NCBI GenBank assembly: GCA_046292465.1
Contig: JBKBRB010000032.1
Coordinates: 1 to 16,178, forward strand
Direction of reading: 5' to 3'
Source of the DNA: JANWWM01 sp046292465
GTDB taxonomy: Bacteria; Bacteroidota; Chlorobiia; Chlorobiales; Thermochlorobacteraceae
DNA length: 16,178 nucleotides
This document shows positions 1 through 7,840 of the stretch, piece after piece; within the stretch, counting starts at the first letter, position 1; every line of letters starts with the position of its first letter. Under the pieces are notes generated by a model. It was not told where the DNA came from. It worked only from the letters and a program-made list of their open reading frames with translations, and ran no database searches. The position numbers and the translations under genes are program-made.

Positions 1-807
1 TTCGCGAAGTTTGAGCAGTTGTGTTAAGATGGGTTCGAGGTGAGCGAGGAAAATCATGTTTGCGCCGTCGCTGGGAGCCGTGTCAGGGTGTTCGTGGACT
101 TCCATAAAGAGCGCATCACAGCCGACCGCAACCGCGGCGCGAGCCAGAATGGGCGCGTATCGGCGGTCGCCGCCTGATTTTTCGCCAAGTCCGCCCGGCA
201 TTTGAACGCTATGCGTAGCATCAAACACAACCGGGTAGCCCAACGCACGCATTTGTGGCAATGAGCGAAAGTCGACGACAAGGTTGTTGTAACCGAAAGT
301 TGTGCCGCGTTCAGTGAGCAAGATGTTCGTTGCGCCGCCGGCTTCCAATTTCTTGGCGACATTCTTCATTTCGGGCGGAGAGAGGAATTGACCTTTCTTG
401 ACATTAACCGCTTTGCCCGTTTCCGCCGCCGCTAAAAGCAAATCCGTTTGCCGACACAAGAACGCCGGAATTTGAAGCACATCGACCACCTCTGCAACAG
501 GCTTAGCTTGATAACTTTCGTGAATATCGGTCAGAACAGGCACGCCAACTTCTTTGCGAACCTTCTCTAAAATTTTCAAGCCTTCTTCCATGCCGCCGCC
601 GCGAAAGCCATGGACCGACGAACGATTCGCCTTATCAAATGACGACTTAAAAATCAACGGCACATGAAGCCGCTGGCAAATCGCAGCAATCGATTCTGCC
701 ATTTTGAGCGTGAAGGATTCGCTTTCAATTACGCAAGGACCTGCAATCAGTGCGAGCGGTTGTTGGTCGCCAATGGTGAGCGTTTCGGTAATTCGTGCTT
801 GAATCAT
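1..807 (-). CDS. kdsA: 3-deoxy-8-phosphooctulonate synthase (KdsA), partial at C-terminus
   Basis: Condenses phosphoenolpyruvate with arabinose 5-phosphate to give Kdo 8-phosphate, the committed cytosolic step to the Kdo sugar of lipopolysaccharide. The frame is open from the ATG at 807 to the window's left edge (269 codons). The family is usually about 275-285 residues, so only a short tail is missing. Visible family motifs are AGPCVIES (about residues 22-29), FKSSFDKANRSS, NVKKGQFLSP, FDATHSVQMPGG and MEVHEHPDTAPSDGAN. The cysteine of AGPC (residue 25) is the position that distinguishes the metal-dependent class (as in Aquifex) from the asparagine of the E. coli enzyme, so a metal-dependent enzyme is inferred. 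It starts 13 nt after the stop of the Ppx/GppA gene and is probably the last visible gene of the kgd operon. I see no Shine-Dalgarno sequence. Family assignment is secure. Confidence 0.95.
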   Translation of the reverse strand, partial: MIQARITETLTIGDQQPLALIAGPCVIESESFTLKMAESIAAICQRLHVPLIFKSSFDKANRSSVHGFRGGGMEEGLKILEKVRKEVGVPVLTDIHESYQAKPVAEVVDVLQIPAFLCRQTDLLLAAAETGKAVNVKKGQFLSPPEMKNVAKKLEAGGATNILLTERGTTFGYNNLVVDFRSLPQMRALGYPVVFDATHSVQMPGGLGEKSGGDRRYAPILARAAVAVGCDALFMEVHEHPDTAPSDGANMIFLAHLEPILTQLLKLRE

Positions 808-820
808 CGTTGGAATCGTG

Positions 821-1756
821 TTAAAGTTTAGCAAGGTGATAGCGAAGTTCGCGCATTGCAACCCCGTAGCGCAAGCCTTGTGTGCTAACGGTAATTTGCT
901 TTGCGCCAAAGATGCGCATGAAGGTCCATAAAATCATCGTTCCTGCCGTTATCACATCGGCTCTGCCGCTTTCAATACCGTCGGCGATGATTTCATCAAT
1001 AGAATGCGTTTTGAAAAAATCTAATTGCGATTCGACGCTCGGATAAGCAAGCCTATAGCCGTGAAGTTTCTCGTTCTCAAATTTCTTCAAACCTTGTGCT
1101 TGTGCGGCAAGCGTAACGATTGTTCCAGCAACGCCAATCACGCTCTCGCGTCCTGAAATGAAGCGCGAAAGTTCGTTTGAAAAAACATCAATCAAAAAGG
1201 AATGAGCCTGCGCGAAACTTTCGGCAGAAGGCGGTTGAGCGTGGAAAAATCGTTCCGTTAAACGCACCGAACCAATATCGAGGCTAACTTTTTCCCGAAT
1301 TCCGTGGCTATCGCCCAAGATGAGTTCCGTTGAGCCGCCACCAATATCAATCACCAAAAACGGCTCTTGAAGATTTTGCCAACCTGCGATTGCGCCTTGA
1401 AAAGTGAGTTCGGCTTCGGCGTCGCCTGAAAGCAGTTCAACTTCAATGCCGACTTGTGAGCGGACAAGGCGTAAAATTTCATCACGATTGAGCGCGTCGC
1501 GCACGGCACTCGTTGCCACAGCGCGAACAAGTTTAGCATTATGCTGTTCAATGAGCGAGCGATAGAATCGCAAGCAGTTCAGCAGTCGATCAATCGCATC
1601 ATGATGGATTCGGCGGTCTTTATCGACGCCTTTTCCAAGACGAATGATTTCTTGATGGTTGTAAATCGTGTGAAGCATTTGCGAAGCGAAGTCTAAATCG
1701 GCAATAAGCAAAAGCGCAGTGTTTGTGCCGATGTCAATCGTGGCGATGCGAGTCAA
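821..1756 (-). CDS. Ppx/GppA family phosphatase (exopolyphosphatase/pppGpp phosphohydrolase type)
   Basis: A 311-residue protein of the actin-like ASKHA fold. The phosphate-1 loop IDIGTNTALLLIA is at residues 7-19, VATSAVRDA near 80-88, the SGDAEAEL motif near 110-117, and the second nucleotide/phosphate loop IDIGGGSTELILG at about 136-148. Known members hydrolyse inorganic polyphosphate and/or convert pppGpp to ppGpp in the cytoplasm; sequence alone does not separate these. It is the short single-module form of about 300 residues, without the C-terminal HD-like extension of E. coli Ppx. The start codon is TTG (1754-1756), sharing a TTGA overlap with the prmA stop, which suggests translational coupling. 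No nearby ATG would give the correct N-terminus, because the phosphate loop begins at residue 7. Confidence 0.9.
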   Translation of the reverse strand: MTRIATIDIGTNTALLLIADLDFASQMLHTIYNHQEIIRLGKGVDKDRRIHHDAIDRLLNCLRFYRSLIEQHNAKLVRAVATSAVRDALNRDEILRLVRSQVGIEVELLSGDAEAELTFQGAIAGWQNLQEPFLVIDIGGGSTELILGDSHGIREKVSLDIGSVRLTERFFHAQPPSAESFAQAHSFLIDVFSNELSRFISGRESVIGVAGTIVTLAAQAQGLKKFENEKLHGYRLAYPSVESQLDFFKTHSIDEIIADGIESGRADVITAGTMILWTFMRIFGAKQITVSTQGLRYGVAMRELRYHLAKL

Positions 1757-2634
1757 GGTGCGAGTGAGTTAAGTTGTTTGTTTTGAGTGAGTGCGCAAAT
1801 CCATTCTCCTTCTTCTGAAAGGCGAACGAGTTCAAAGTTAAGGCTATCAAGCAAGTTTTTCAGCCAATCTAAATCGTATTTGAGCAAGCCTGAAAGTAGC
1901 ACTTTTGAGCGCGGCGAAAGTCGTGCGAGCGTTGGAAGCAATTTTTCGTGAACAGGGCGATTGATGTTGGCAAGAATGAGCGAAACGTGATGCGCCGAAA
2001 GGAGAGACTCAATGCCGTTTTGCGCGTCAAGATAAAGCACGTCAATGTTTTCGGTGCAGTTGATGGTGCAGTTTTCTTTGGCGTTCAGCACTGCCCACTC
2101 GTCGTTGTCGCAAGCAATGATGAGATTGCGGTTGCCGAGCTTGCGCGCCACGATTGCCAAAACGCCTGTGCCTGTGCCAATGTCCAAGATGCGCTCGTCA
2201 GGTTGAATGAGGTCGCGCATTTGTCGAAGCATTAAGCGCGTGGTTTCGTGATAGCCTGTGCCGAACGACATCTTCGGATTGATTTCCACAACAAGTTGGT
2301 TCGGCTTTGACGATGGAAAATTGCCATGCGGAACGATAAGAAGCCAATCGTCAATCTCAATCGGCTGTAACGACGACTCCCATTGTGCGTTCCAGTTTTG
2401 CGGTTCAATCGTTTCAGTTTTGAAGTCGAGAGATTTTCCAACAAGAGAAGAAACCAGCAAGTCAAGTTCCGAGCGTTTTTCGTTTGTCCATTCGCTTGCA
2501 GGAATGTAGGCGAGAAGCAGGTCGCCCTCTTCGAGAAAACTCTCAAATCCAAGTTGATGAAGCAAAGCGACGGCGACTTCGAAGTGCTCTTCGCCAATCG
2601 GTAAAGAAACTTGTGTGTAAGGTTCGTTGGTCAA
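1753..2634 (-). CDS. prmA: Ribosomal protein L11 methyltransferase (PrmA)
   Basis: A SAM-dependent enzyme that, in characterised homologues, trimethylates residues of ribosomal protein L11. The 293-residue length is normal for the family. An N-terminal substrate-recognition domain with the PrmA signature QNWNAQWESSLQPIEI (about 79-94) is followed by a class I methyltransferase domain: NPKMSFGTGYHETT at about 119-132, motif I ILDIGTGTGVLA at about 149-160, the acidic loop ACDNDEWAV near 174-182, and LANINRPV at 221-228. Asn-Arg-Pro stands where many homologues have other residues after LANI. The start is TTG at 2632-2634; the next in-frame methionine is in the catalytic domain, so a non-ATG start is needed. 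It overlaps the upstream Uma2-like gene by 4 nt and the downstream Ppx/GppA gene by 4 nt, both as TTGA. Confidence 0.93.
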   Translation of the reverse strand: MTNEPYTQVSLPIGEEHFEVAVALLHQLGFESFLEEGDLLLAYIPASEWTNEKRSELDLLVSSLVGKSLDFKTETIEPQNWNAQWESSLQPIEIDDWLLIVPHGNFPSSKPNQLVVEINPKMSFGTGYHETTRLMLRQMRDLIQPDERILDIGTGTGVLAIVARKLGNRNLIIACDNDEWAVLNAKENCTINCTENIDVLYLDAQNGIESLLSAHHVSLILANINRPVHEKLLPTLARLSPRSKVLLSGLLKYDLDWLKNLLDSLNFELVRLSEEGEWICALTQNKQLNSLAP

Positions 2635-3290
2635 GGTTGTGATGAAGAAGATTTTTTGAGTTGAGCGAGTTCGTTGCGTAAGGCGTCGAGTTCGGCTTGG
2701 GCTTCGGAGAGGGTGAGGATTTTTTGGTTGTTGCGATAAAGGCGAATCAAGCCGTTTTCGTAGATGACATCGGCGTTGAGCGATTGCAGGGGCAGGCGTC
2801 CGTGTTCGTTGGTGGCAATAGCAGTGTAGATGCCGTTGTTGTCTAAGCGATGAGCGAAGAGCGTATTGGTTGGGGTGTCAAGTTGGAGATATTCTTTTGC
2901 GCCCAAGCGTTGATAGAGGACGAACTTTTCAAGTTTTTCGGGAAGGGAGTTGCTGTCGCTCCACACTTCAAGGACGAAGTCAATGGAGAGGTTCGGGTGG
3001 AGAGATTTTTCTTCCCAGAGTTTCCAACTTTTACGCGGGTGTTTGCCGGCGTGGCGAACGAGGTAGGCGTCGGGGACGAGGCGGTCTCGGTCGTCTTGGG
3101 AGTTCCAGTAAAAGCCTGTATCGCCACCAATCGCAACATCAAGGTCGGTGAGAAACAACTCGGAGAGTGTAGTGATGAAGTAACTGCAAATTCTCGTATG
3201 TGTGTCGCTTTGCATGTCTTCAATCTCCGAAGGAAACTCTTGATGAGGTGGTGTGGCAGGTTTCGGCGCATCTTGAACAAGGGTCGTCAT
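2631..3290 (-). CDS. Uma2-like protein (DUF820; PD-(D/E)XK nuclease fold)
   Basis: A 219-residue protein matching the Uma2/DUF820 family, which has a restriction-endonuclease-like fold but no well-established biological role. With the ATG start, the fold's conserved elements appear as VPDAYLV (Asp74), FVLEVWS (Glu108) and the EKLEKFVLYQRLGAKEYL segment (about 118-135), typical of the family's K..Y...G..EY signature. The C-terminus (about 193-212, SEAQAELDALRNELAQLKK) is a predicted short coiled coil. Two starts are possible: ATG at 3288-3290 (used here), or TTG at 3318-3320 directly after the kgd stop, adding ten residues. The TTG is credible because prmA and the Ppx gene also use TTG. It sits between kgd and prmA with tight spacing. 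Uma2 genes often sit in unrelated operons in multicopy genomes, so no partnership with the neighbours is claimed. Confidence 0.82.
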   Translation of the reverse strand: MTTLVQDAPKPATPPHQEFPSEIEDMQSDTHTRICSYFITTLSELFLTDLDVAIGGDTGFYWNSQDDRDRLVPDAYLVRHAGKHPRKSWKLWEEKSLHPNLSIDFVLEVWSDSNSLPEKLEKFVLYQRLGAKEYLQLDTPTNTLFAHRLDNNGIYTAIATNEHGRLPLQSLNADVIYENGLIRLYRNNQKILTLSEAQAELDALRNELAQLKKSSSSQP

Positions 3291-3320
3291 GGCAATAGGC
3301 TGTTTTTGAGTTGAAGACAA

Positions 3321-6300
3321 TTAAAGCATGGCGTCAAGGCAGATGGCTTTTTGTTCGGCTTCGTGCTTTTTGAGAAAACCTGTTGCAGGACTTGCGGCGG
3401 CAACTCTGCCAATGTAGCGCAGAATTTGTCGCGGCTGTTTGAGTTCCTCGAAAAGGCGAGGCGCAATAAAACTCCACGCGCCCATATTTTTCGGTTCTTC
3501 TTGAACCCAGCAAATTTCATTGGCAGATTGATACTTCTCGAGCAAATACTGAACGCGGCGTTGCGGATACGGATAAAGTTGCTCAATGCGCAAAATCACA
3601 ACATCTTTCACGCCCATTTCGGAACGCTGTTTGAGCAAGTCGTAAAAAATTTTACCGCTACAAAAGATAACGCGGCGCGGGTTTTTAATCTCCTCAACAT
3701 CATCTAACACATTGTGAAATTTACCTTCGACAAGTTCCGACATGGGCGAGAGCACAAGCGGGTGGCGAAGCAAACTTTTCGGCGTGAAAATCACAAGTGG
3801 CTTAATGTTGCCTGCCAGCACTTGTCGGCGCAAGAGATGAAAATACTGTGCAGGCGTGGTGCAGTTGCAGATTTGCATGTTGGTTTCAGCACAGAGTTGA
3901 AGGAATCGTTCGAGGCGAGCGGAGGAGTGCTCAGGACCTTGTCCTTCGTAGCCGTGTGGCAGAAGAAGCACCAAGCCCGACGGCTGTCCCCACTTGGATT
4001 CGCTGGCGGCGAGGAATTGGTCAATGATGATTTGCGCACCGTTTGCAAAGTCGCCGAACTGTGCTTCCCACATCACGAGCGCGAGCGGGTCGGCAACGCT
4101 GTATCCAAATTCAAATCCCATCACAGCGTATTCAGAAAGGAAACTGTCATAGACATAGAACGGTGCTTGTGAGGGAGCAAACTTCGGCGCGATGTGTTGA
4201 AGCATAATGTATTCCGCACCCGTCTTAACATCAACGACGCCCAAGTGCCGTTGCGAGAAGGTTCCGCGCGTAGAATCTTGTCCTGAAAGCCGCACGGGAT
4301 AGCCTTCGAGCAAGAGCGAACCAAAGGCTAAGGTTTCCGCAAACGCCCAATCCACTTGAAAATTCAAAGCATCTGGCTCTAATGCACCTTCACGCTTTTT
4401 GAAAAATTGTTGAAGCAATTTCGGGTGAACATTGAAGCCATCAGGAAAGGTCAGAGAGGCTTTCGTAACAGTTTGAAGCGTTGAGAGTGCAACGCGAGTA
4501 TCAGGATTGCGTTGGCGATACTTTTCAGCAATTTTACTGTCCTCGACAGCAAGCATTAGGTCGACTTTTCCGAGCGAGTAAGGTTTTTCTTGGATAACTA
4601 ATTGTTTGGCATTTTCGTGTGCGCGGTCTAATTCTTGCCGAAAAGCATCGGTAAGTGCATCGGCTTGTTCTTTCGTGATAACATCTTCGCGAATGAGTTG
4701 ATTGGCATAGACTTCACGCACGCCGGGGTGGGTTTTGATTTTATCGTAGAGAAGCGGCTGTGTGTAGCTGGGGTCGTCGCCTTCGTTGTGTCCATACTTG
4801 CGGAAGCAGAGCATATCGATAACGACATCGGTTTTGAACGTCATGCGATAATCAAGCGCGAGTTTCGCAACGCGAATACATGCTTCGGGGTCATCGCCGT
4901 TGACATGGAAAATCGGGGCTTGAATCATTTTAGCGACATCGCTGGCGTAAAGGGTCGAGCGTGCGTCTTCGGGCGTGGTGGTAAATCCGATTTGGTTGTT
5001 GATGATAAGGTGAATTGTGCCACCTGTGCCGTAGCCGCGCAGTTGCGACATGTTGAGCGTTTCGGCTACGACGCCCTGACCAGCAAACGCCGCATCGCCG
5101 TGAACCAGAATCGGCAGAATTTCTTTTTTCTCGACATCGCCAGCGCGGTCTTGCTTAGCGCGCACAATGCCTTCAACAACGGGATTAACGGCTTCCAAAT
5201 GGCTTGGGTTCGGTGAGAGCGAAACGCGCACCGTTTTGCCGTCGCCAGTTGCCCGCACGCCGGTTGCGCCTAAGTGATACTTCACGTCGCCTGAACCTTG
5301 CGCAAGTTCACCTTCCGACATGGGCAACGGCTTGCCTTCAAATTCTGCAAAGAGCGTTTCGTAAGGCTTGCCAACCACGTTCGTCAGCACATTGATTCTG
5401 CCACGATGCGCCATGCCAACGACAACTTCCTTCGTGCCGTATTTCGTGGATTCCAAGACGAGGTAGTCCATGATGGCGATTGCGGTTTCACCGCCCTCGA
5501 CGGAGAAACGTTTGTGTCCGAGAAATTTCGTCTGCAAGTATCGTTCGAAGCCTTCGGCGCGAATGATGTCTTTAAGGATTTCAATTTTATCGGCGGGGCT
5601 GAATTGAACTTGTCGTTCTTTATCCTCGATGTGCTGTTGAATCCATTTTTTTTGCTCGAGCGATTGGATGTGCATGAACTCAACGCCGATTTTTTCGCAA
5701 TAAGCCGAGCGGAGCAATCTGACAATTTCGCGGAGCGTCATGGTGTCCTTTTTTCCGAAACTCATAGAGAGAAACTCGCGGTCATAATCCCACATCGTGA
5801 AGCCATAAAATTCAGGGTCGAGTTCGGGGTGGTATTTTGGTTCGTAGCCAAGCGGGTTGATGTTTGCGATGAGATGTCCGCGCACGCGGTAGGCGTTAAT
5901 CATCTGCATAACGCGGGCTTGTTTCTCGATAAGTTCTTCAGTGCGCGGCGCGCCACCAAGCGAGAGCGGATTTTTATCAATCTGTCGGCGCCAAGGACGA
6001 TACGGGGCTTTGAGGTCGGAAAAAATCGTGTCGTAAAATGTTTCGTCTTCTGCGGTGAGCATTTTGTGAATCGCGGCCAGCATTTCGCCCGACTCTGCAC
6101 CTTGAATGATGCGGTGGTCGTAGGTGGAAGTCATTTGCATCACCTTGCTAATGCCGAGTTGCGTTAGAAGCGTTTGCGACATGGCTTGATACTCGGCAGG
6201 ATAATCAATCGCGCCTGTGGCGATAATGATGCCTTGCCCCATCATCAGGCGCGGCACAGACGCAACCGTCCCAATCGTTCCAGGATTGGTGAGCGAAACC

Positions 6301-7115
6301 GTTGTGCCGATGAAATCATCAGGCGCAAGTTTGTTTTCACGCGCTTTTTTTACGAGCAAGTTGTAGGCATCAAAAAATTGTGAAAAGTTCATCTGCTCTG
6401 CCGCCTTGATGTTCGGCACAACAAGCGAGCGCGTGCCGTCTTTCTTCGTGATGTCAATAGCAAGCCCAATGTTGATGTGCTTGTGAGCAATCTTGTATGA
6501 TTTGCCGTCAACATTAGCATATGTGCAGTTGAGCGAGGGATATTTCTTAACGGCTTGAACAATTGCCCAAGCAATGATATGCGTAAAAGCGACTTTGCCT
6601 TTGGAAATAGCCGAAAGATGTTGGTTAAGAATGACACGATTTTCTTCTAACACTTTGACGGGAATGACGCGGAACGAGGTTGCGGTCGGAACAGAAAGGC
6701 TTTGCTCCATATTCTCGACGATTCGGAGCGGCACGCCTGAAAGCGCAATGGCTTGGTCTTCTTTCGTTAATCCTGCCGCTTCAAGCGAGGCGAAACTCGA
6801 CGTGAGGCGTTGCGCCACTTGTGCCGAAACGGCTTTGGCAGATTGAAAACTTGCGCTATCAGATTTTCCACTTTCCGCATGACCGTTTTCTTGTCCATTC
6901 CCGAAGAGCGATTTCTGCAAGAAGTTCGCGCTTCGTTGTTTATCGGTTTCAAGCGCAAGAAGGTTGAGTTTGTTGGATTTTAAGTCCTCAAAAAAGGTTC
7001 GCCAATTTTCTTTAACGGCGGCGGGGTTCTTTTCATATTCAGCGAAAAGTTCTTTGACGAAAGGCGTATTCGCGCCGAAAATTTCAACGAGGCGTTGTTC
7101 AAGTTCAGTCGTCAT
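3321..7115 (-). CDS. kgd: Multifunctional 2-oxoglutarate dehydrogenase/decarboxylase, fused E2 catalytic domain plus E1 (Kgd/OdhA type)
   Basis: A 1264-residue enzyme of the 2-oxoglutarate node of the TCA cycle. Residues 1-47 carry the E1o N-terminal motif (FVKELFAEYEKNP...WRTFF). After a low-complexity linker (about 70-100), residues about 145-355 form an E2 acyltransferase domain (VSLTNPGTIGTVASVPRL, then TYDHRIIQGA with likely catalytic His334). From about 400 follows the thiamine-diphosphate E1: YRVRGHLIANINPLG, VVGMAHRGRINVL, HGDAAFAGQG (672-681), INNQIGFTT, YGHNEGDDPSY (774-784) and the C-terminal transketolase-like regions. No lipoyl domain is present. This is the architecture of mycobacterial KGD and corynebacterial OdhA, which work with lipoyl-bearing E2 and E3 subunits encoded elsewhere, or decarboxylate 2-oxoglutarate alone. 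In actinobacteria an FHA protein regulates it; nothing here shows that. The ATG at 7115 heads a probable five-gene operon. Length and motifs look intact. Confidence 0.95.
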   Translation of the reverse strand: MTTELEQRLVEIFGANTPFVKELFAEYEKNPAAVKENWRTFFEDLKSNKLNLLALETDKQRSANFLQKSLFGNGQENGHAESGKSDSASFQSAKAVSAQVAQRLTSSFASLEAAGLTKEDQAIALSGVPLRIVENMEQSLSVPTATSFRVIPVKVLEENRVILNQHLSAISKGKVAFTHIIAWAIVQAVKKYPSLNCTYANVDGKSYKIAHKHINIGLAIDITKKDGTRSLVVPNIKAAEQMNFSQFFDAYNLLVKKARENKLAPDDFIGTTVSLTNPGTIGTVASVPRLMMGQGIIIATGAIDYPAEYQAMSQTLLTQLGISKVMQMTSTYDHRIIQGAESGEMLAAIHKMLTAEDETFYDTIFSDLKAPYRPWRRQIDKNPLSLGGAPRTEELIEKQARVMQMINAYRVRGHLIANINPLGYEPKYHPELDPEFYGFTMWDYDREFLSMSFGKKDTMTLREIVRLLRSAYCEKIGVEFMHIQSLEQKKWIQQHIEDKERQVQFSPADKIEILKDIIRAEGFERYLQTKFLGHKRFSVEGGETAIAIMDYLVLESTKYGTKEVVVGMAHRGRINVLTNVVGKPYETLFAEFEGKPLPMSEGELAQGSGDVKYHLGATGVRATGDGKTVRVSLSPNPSHLEAVNPVVEGIVRAKQDRAGDVEKKEILPILVHGDAAFAGQGVVAETLNMSQLRGYGTGGTIHLIINNQIGFTTTPEDARSTLYASDVAKMIQAPIFHVNGDDPEACIRVAKLALDYRMTFKTDVVIDMLCFRKYGHNEGDDPSYTQPLLYDKIKTHPGVREVYANQLIREDVITKEQADALTDAFRQELDRAHENAKQLVIQEKPYSLGKVDLMLAVEDSKIAEKYRQRNPDTRVALSTLQTVTKASLTFPDGFNVHPKLLQQFFKKREGALEPDALNFQVDWAFAETLAFGSLLLEGYPVRLSGQDSTRGTFSQRHLGVVDVKTGAEYIMLQHIAPKFAPSQAPFYVYDSFLSEYAVMGFEFGYSVADPLALVMWEAQFGDFANGAQIIIDQFLAASESKWGQPSGLVLLLPHGYEGQGPEHSSARLERFLQLCAETNMQICNCTTPAQYFHLLRRQVLAGNIKPLVIFTPKSLLRHPLVLSPMSELVEGKFHNVLDDVEEIKNPRRVIFCSGKIFYDLLKQRSEMGVKDVVILRIEQLYPYPQRRVQYLLEKYQSANEICWVQEEPKNMGAWSFIAPRLFEELKQPRQILRYIGRVAAASPATGFLKKHEAEQKAICLDAML

Positions 7116-7157
7116 GGTTGAAGCGTGTTTAATTACGCGGTATGCGTTTAGAAGGCG

Positions 7158-7186
7158 AATGTAAGCATTCTGCCGTGCTTGTTCAA
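7158..7186 (-). promoter_or_regulatory. Probable sigma70-like promoter for the kgd operon
   Basis: On the minus strand a -35 TTGAAC (7181-7186) is separated by exactly 17 nt from a -10 TACATT (7158-7163), each matching the consensus at 4 of 6 positions. It lies just after the kdsC terminator and about 42 nt before the kgd ATG. The implied leader is roughly 35 nt. The position is what one expects for an independently transcribed kgd-Uma2-prmA-ppx-kdsA unit. This is a consensus reading only. Confidence 0.45.
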
Positions 7187-7189
7187 TGC

Positions 7190-7214
7190 AAAAAAGCGAT
7201 TCTGCCTGAATCGC
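7190..7214 (-). terminator. Intrinsic terminator of kdsC
   Basis: Read on the minus strand, a perfect 7-bp stem GCGATTC/GAATCGC with loop AGGCA (7196-7214) is followed immediately by six T residues (7190-7195). It lies 36 nt past the kdsC stop and just before the kgd promoter, so it separates kdsC transcription from the kgd operon. Confidence 0.85.
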
Positions 7215-7249
7215 CCTAACGAAAAAATGGGGAATGATGTTCTAAATGT

Positions 7250-7804
7250 TTATGGCTCTTTGTAGTATTTCCACTTGCCTTGTTCGATGAGCACGGTCTC
7301 GATGATGTCGCGCACACAGCCTCTGCCGCCTTCGTAGGGCGAAAGGTATGCGACGCGATTACGCAAGTATTCAATGGCGTTGATGGGAGCACACGAAAAG
7401 CCGACTCTTTCTAAGATAGGCACATCGGAAAGGTCATCTCCAATGTAGAGGCAGTCTTTATCTTCAACATTGTAGAGCACTTTGAGTTCTTGATAGGTCT
7501 CGAACTTGTTGCGAATGCCAAGGTAAATATCCGTTACGCCAAGTTCAATCAAGCGACGCATGGTGGCGCGCGATTGCCGCTCTGAAATTACCGTTACCTT
7601 CAAGCCTTGTTTCATCGCTTCGCGAATTGCAAAGCCATCGCGGGCGTAAAAGGTCTTGATTTCATCGCCTGATTCTGTGTATTGAATGTATCCATCGGTC
7701 AAAACGCCGTCGACATTGATGATAATCACGCGAATCTCTTTGATGGCTTCACGATACTTTTTGGATGTATCTACACTTGAAGTTGGTATGCCGAAAAACT
7801 CCAT
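7250..7804 (-). CDS. kdsC: KdsC-like HAD protein (3-deoxy-D-manno-octulosonate 8-phosphate phosphatase family), nucleophile Asp replaced by Asn
   Basis: By family, KdsC removes the phosphate from Kdo 8-phosphate in lipopolysaccharide synthesis; it is a HAD phosphatase without a cap domain, usually a tetramer. With the ATG at 7804 the protein is 184 residues, the usual family size; longer starts at 7855 and 7885 add residues not expected in the family. Motif I reads INVDGVLTDG (29-38), so the first Asp of DxD, the phosphoryl-accepting nucleophile, is Asn30 while Asp32 is kept. Motif II is VISERQS (Ser74; Glu75 where Gly is usual). Motif III Lys100 lies in GIRNKFETY, and motif IV is YIGDDLSDVPIL (120-131). 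The family tail GGRGCVRDII (159-168) is intact. The Asn30 codon is AAT. The protein may be inactive, altered, or use another mechanism, so family assignment is strong but activity uncertain. Confidence 0.85.
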   Translation of the reverse strand: MEFFGIPTSSVDTSKKYREAIKEIRVIIINVDGVLTDGYIQYTESGDEIKTFYARDGFAIREAMKQGLKVTVISERQSRATMRRLIELGVTDIYLGIRNKFETYQELKVLYNVEDKDCLYIGDDLSDVPILERVGFSCAPINAIEYLRNRVAYLSPYEGGRGCVRDIIETVLIEQGKWKYYKEP

Positions 7805-7822
7805 ATAAATTCTTTCAGTATA

Positions 7823-7840
7823 ATTGTTGGACTGCAACAA
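7823..7840. repeat. Inverted repeat upstream of kdsC
   Basis: A perfect 6-bp inverted repeat TTGTTG-N5-CAACAA lies about 20 nt upstream of the preferred kdsC ATG, next to a -10-like TATACT on the minus strand (7817-7822). It could be an operator, but no convincing -35 element accompanies it. Confidence 0.25.

Noticed and set aside
1753..3290. PrmA plus Uma2-like protein as a restriction-modification pair
   Set aside because: The methyltransferase carries the L11-specific N-terminal signature and is a protein methyltransferase, so no DNA modification partner exists here.
5298..6167. 289-codon plus-strand open frame opposite kgd
   Set aside because: It is antisense to the well-supported kgd coding sequence, resembles no family I know, and long antisense frames are expected from the codon bias here.
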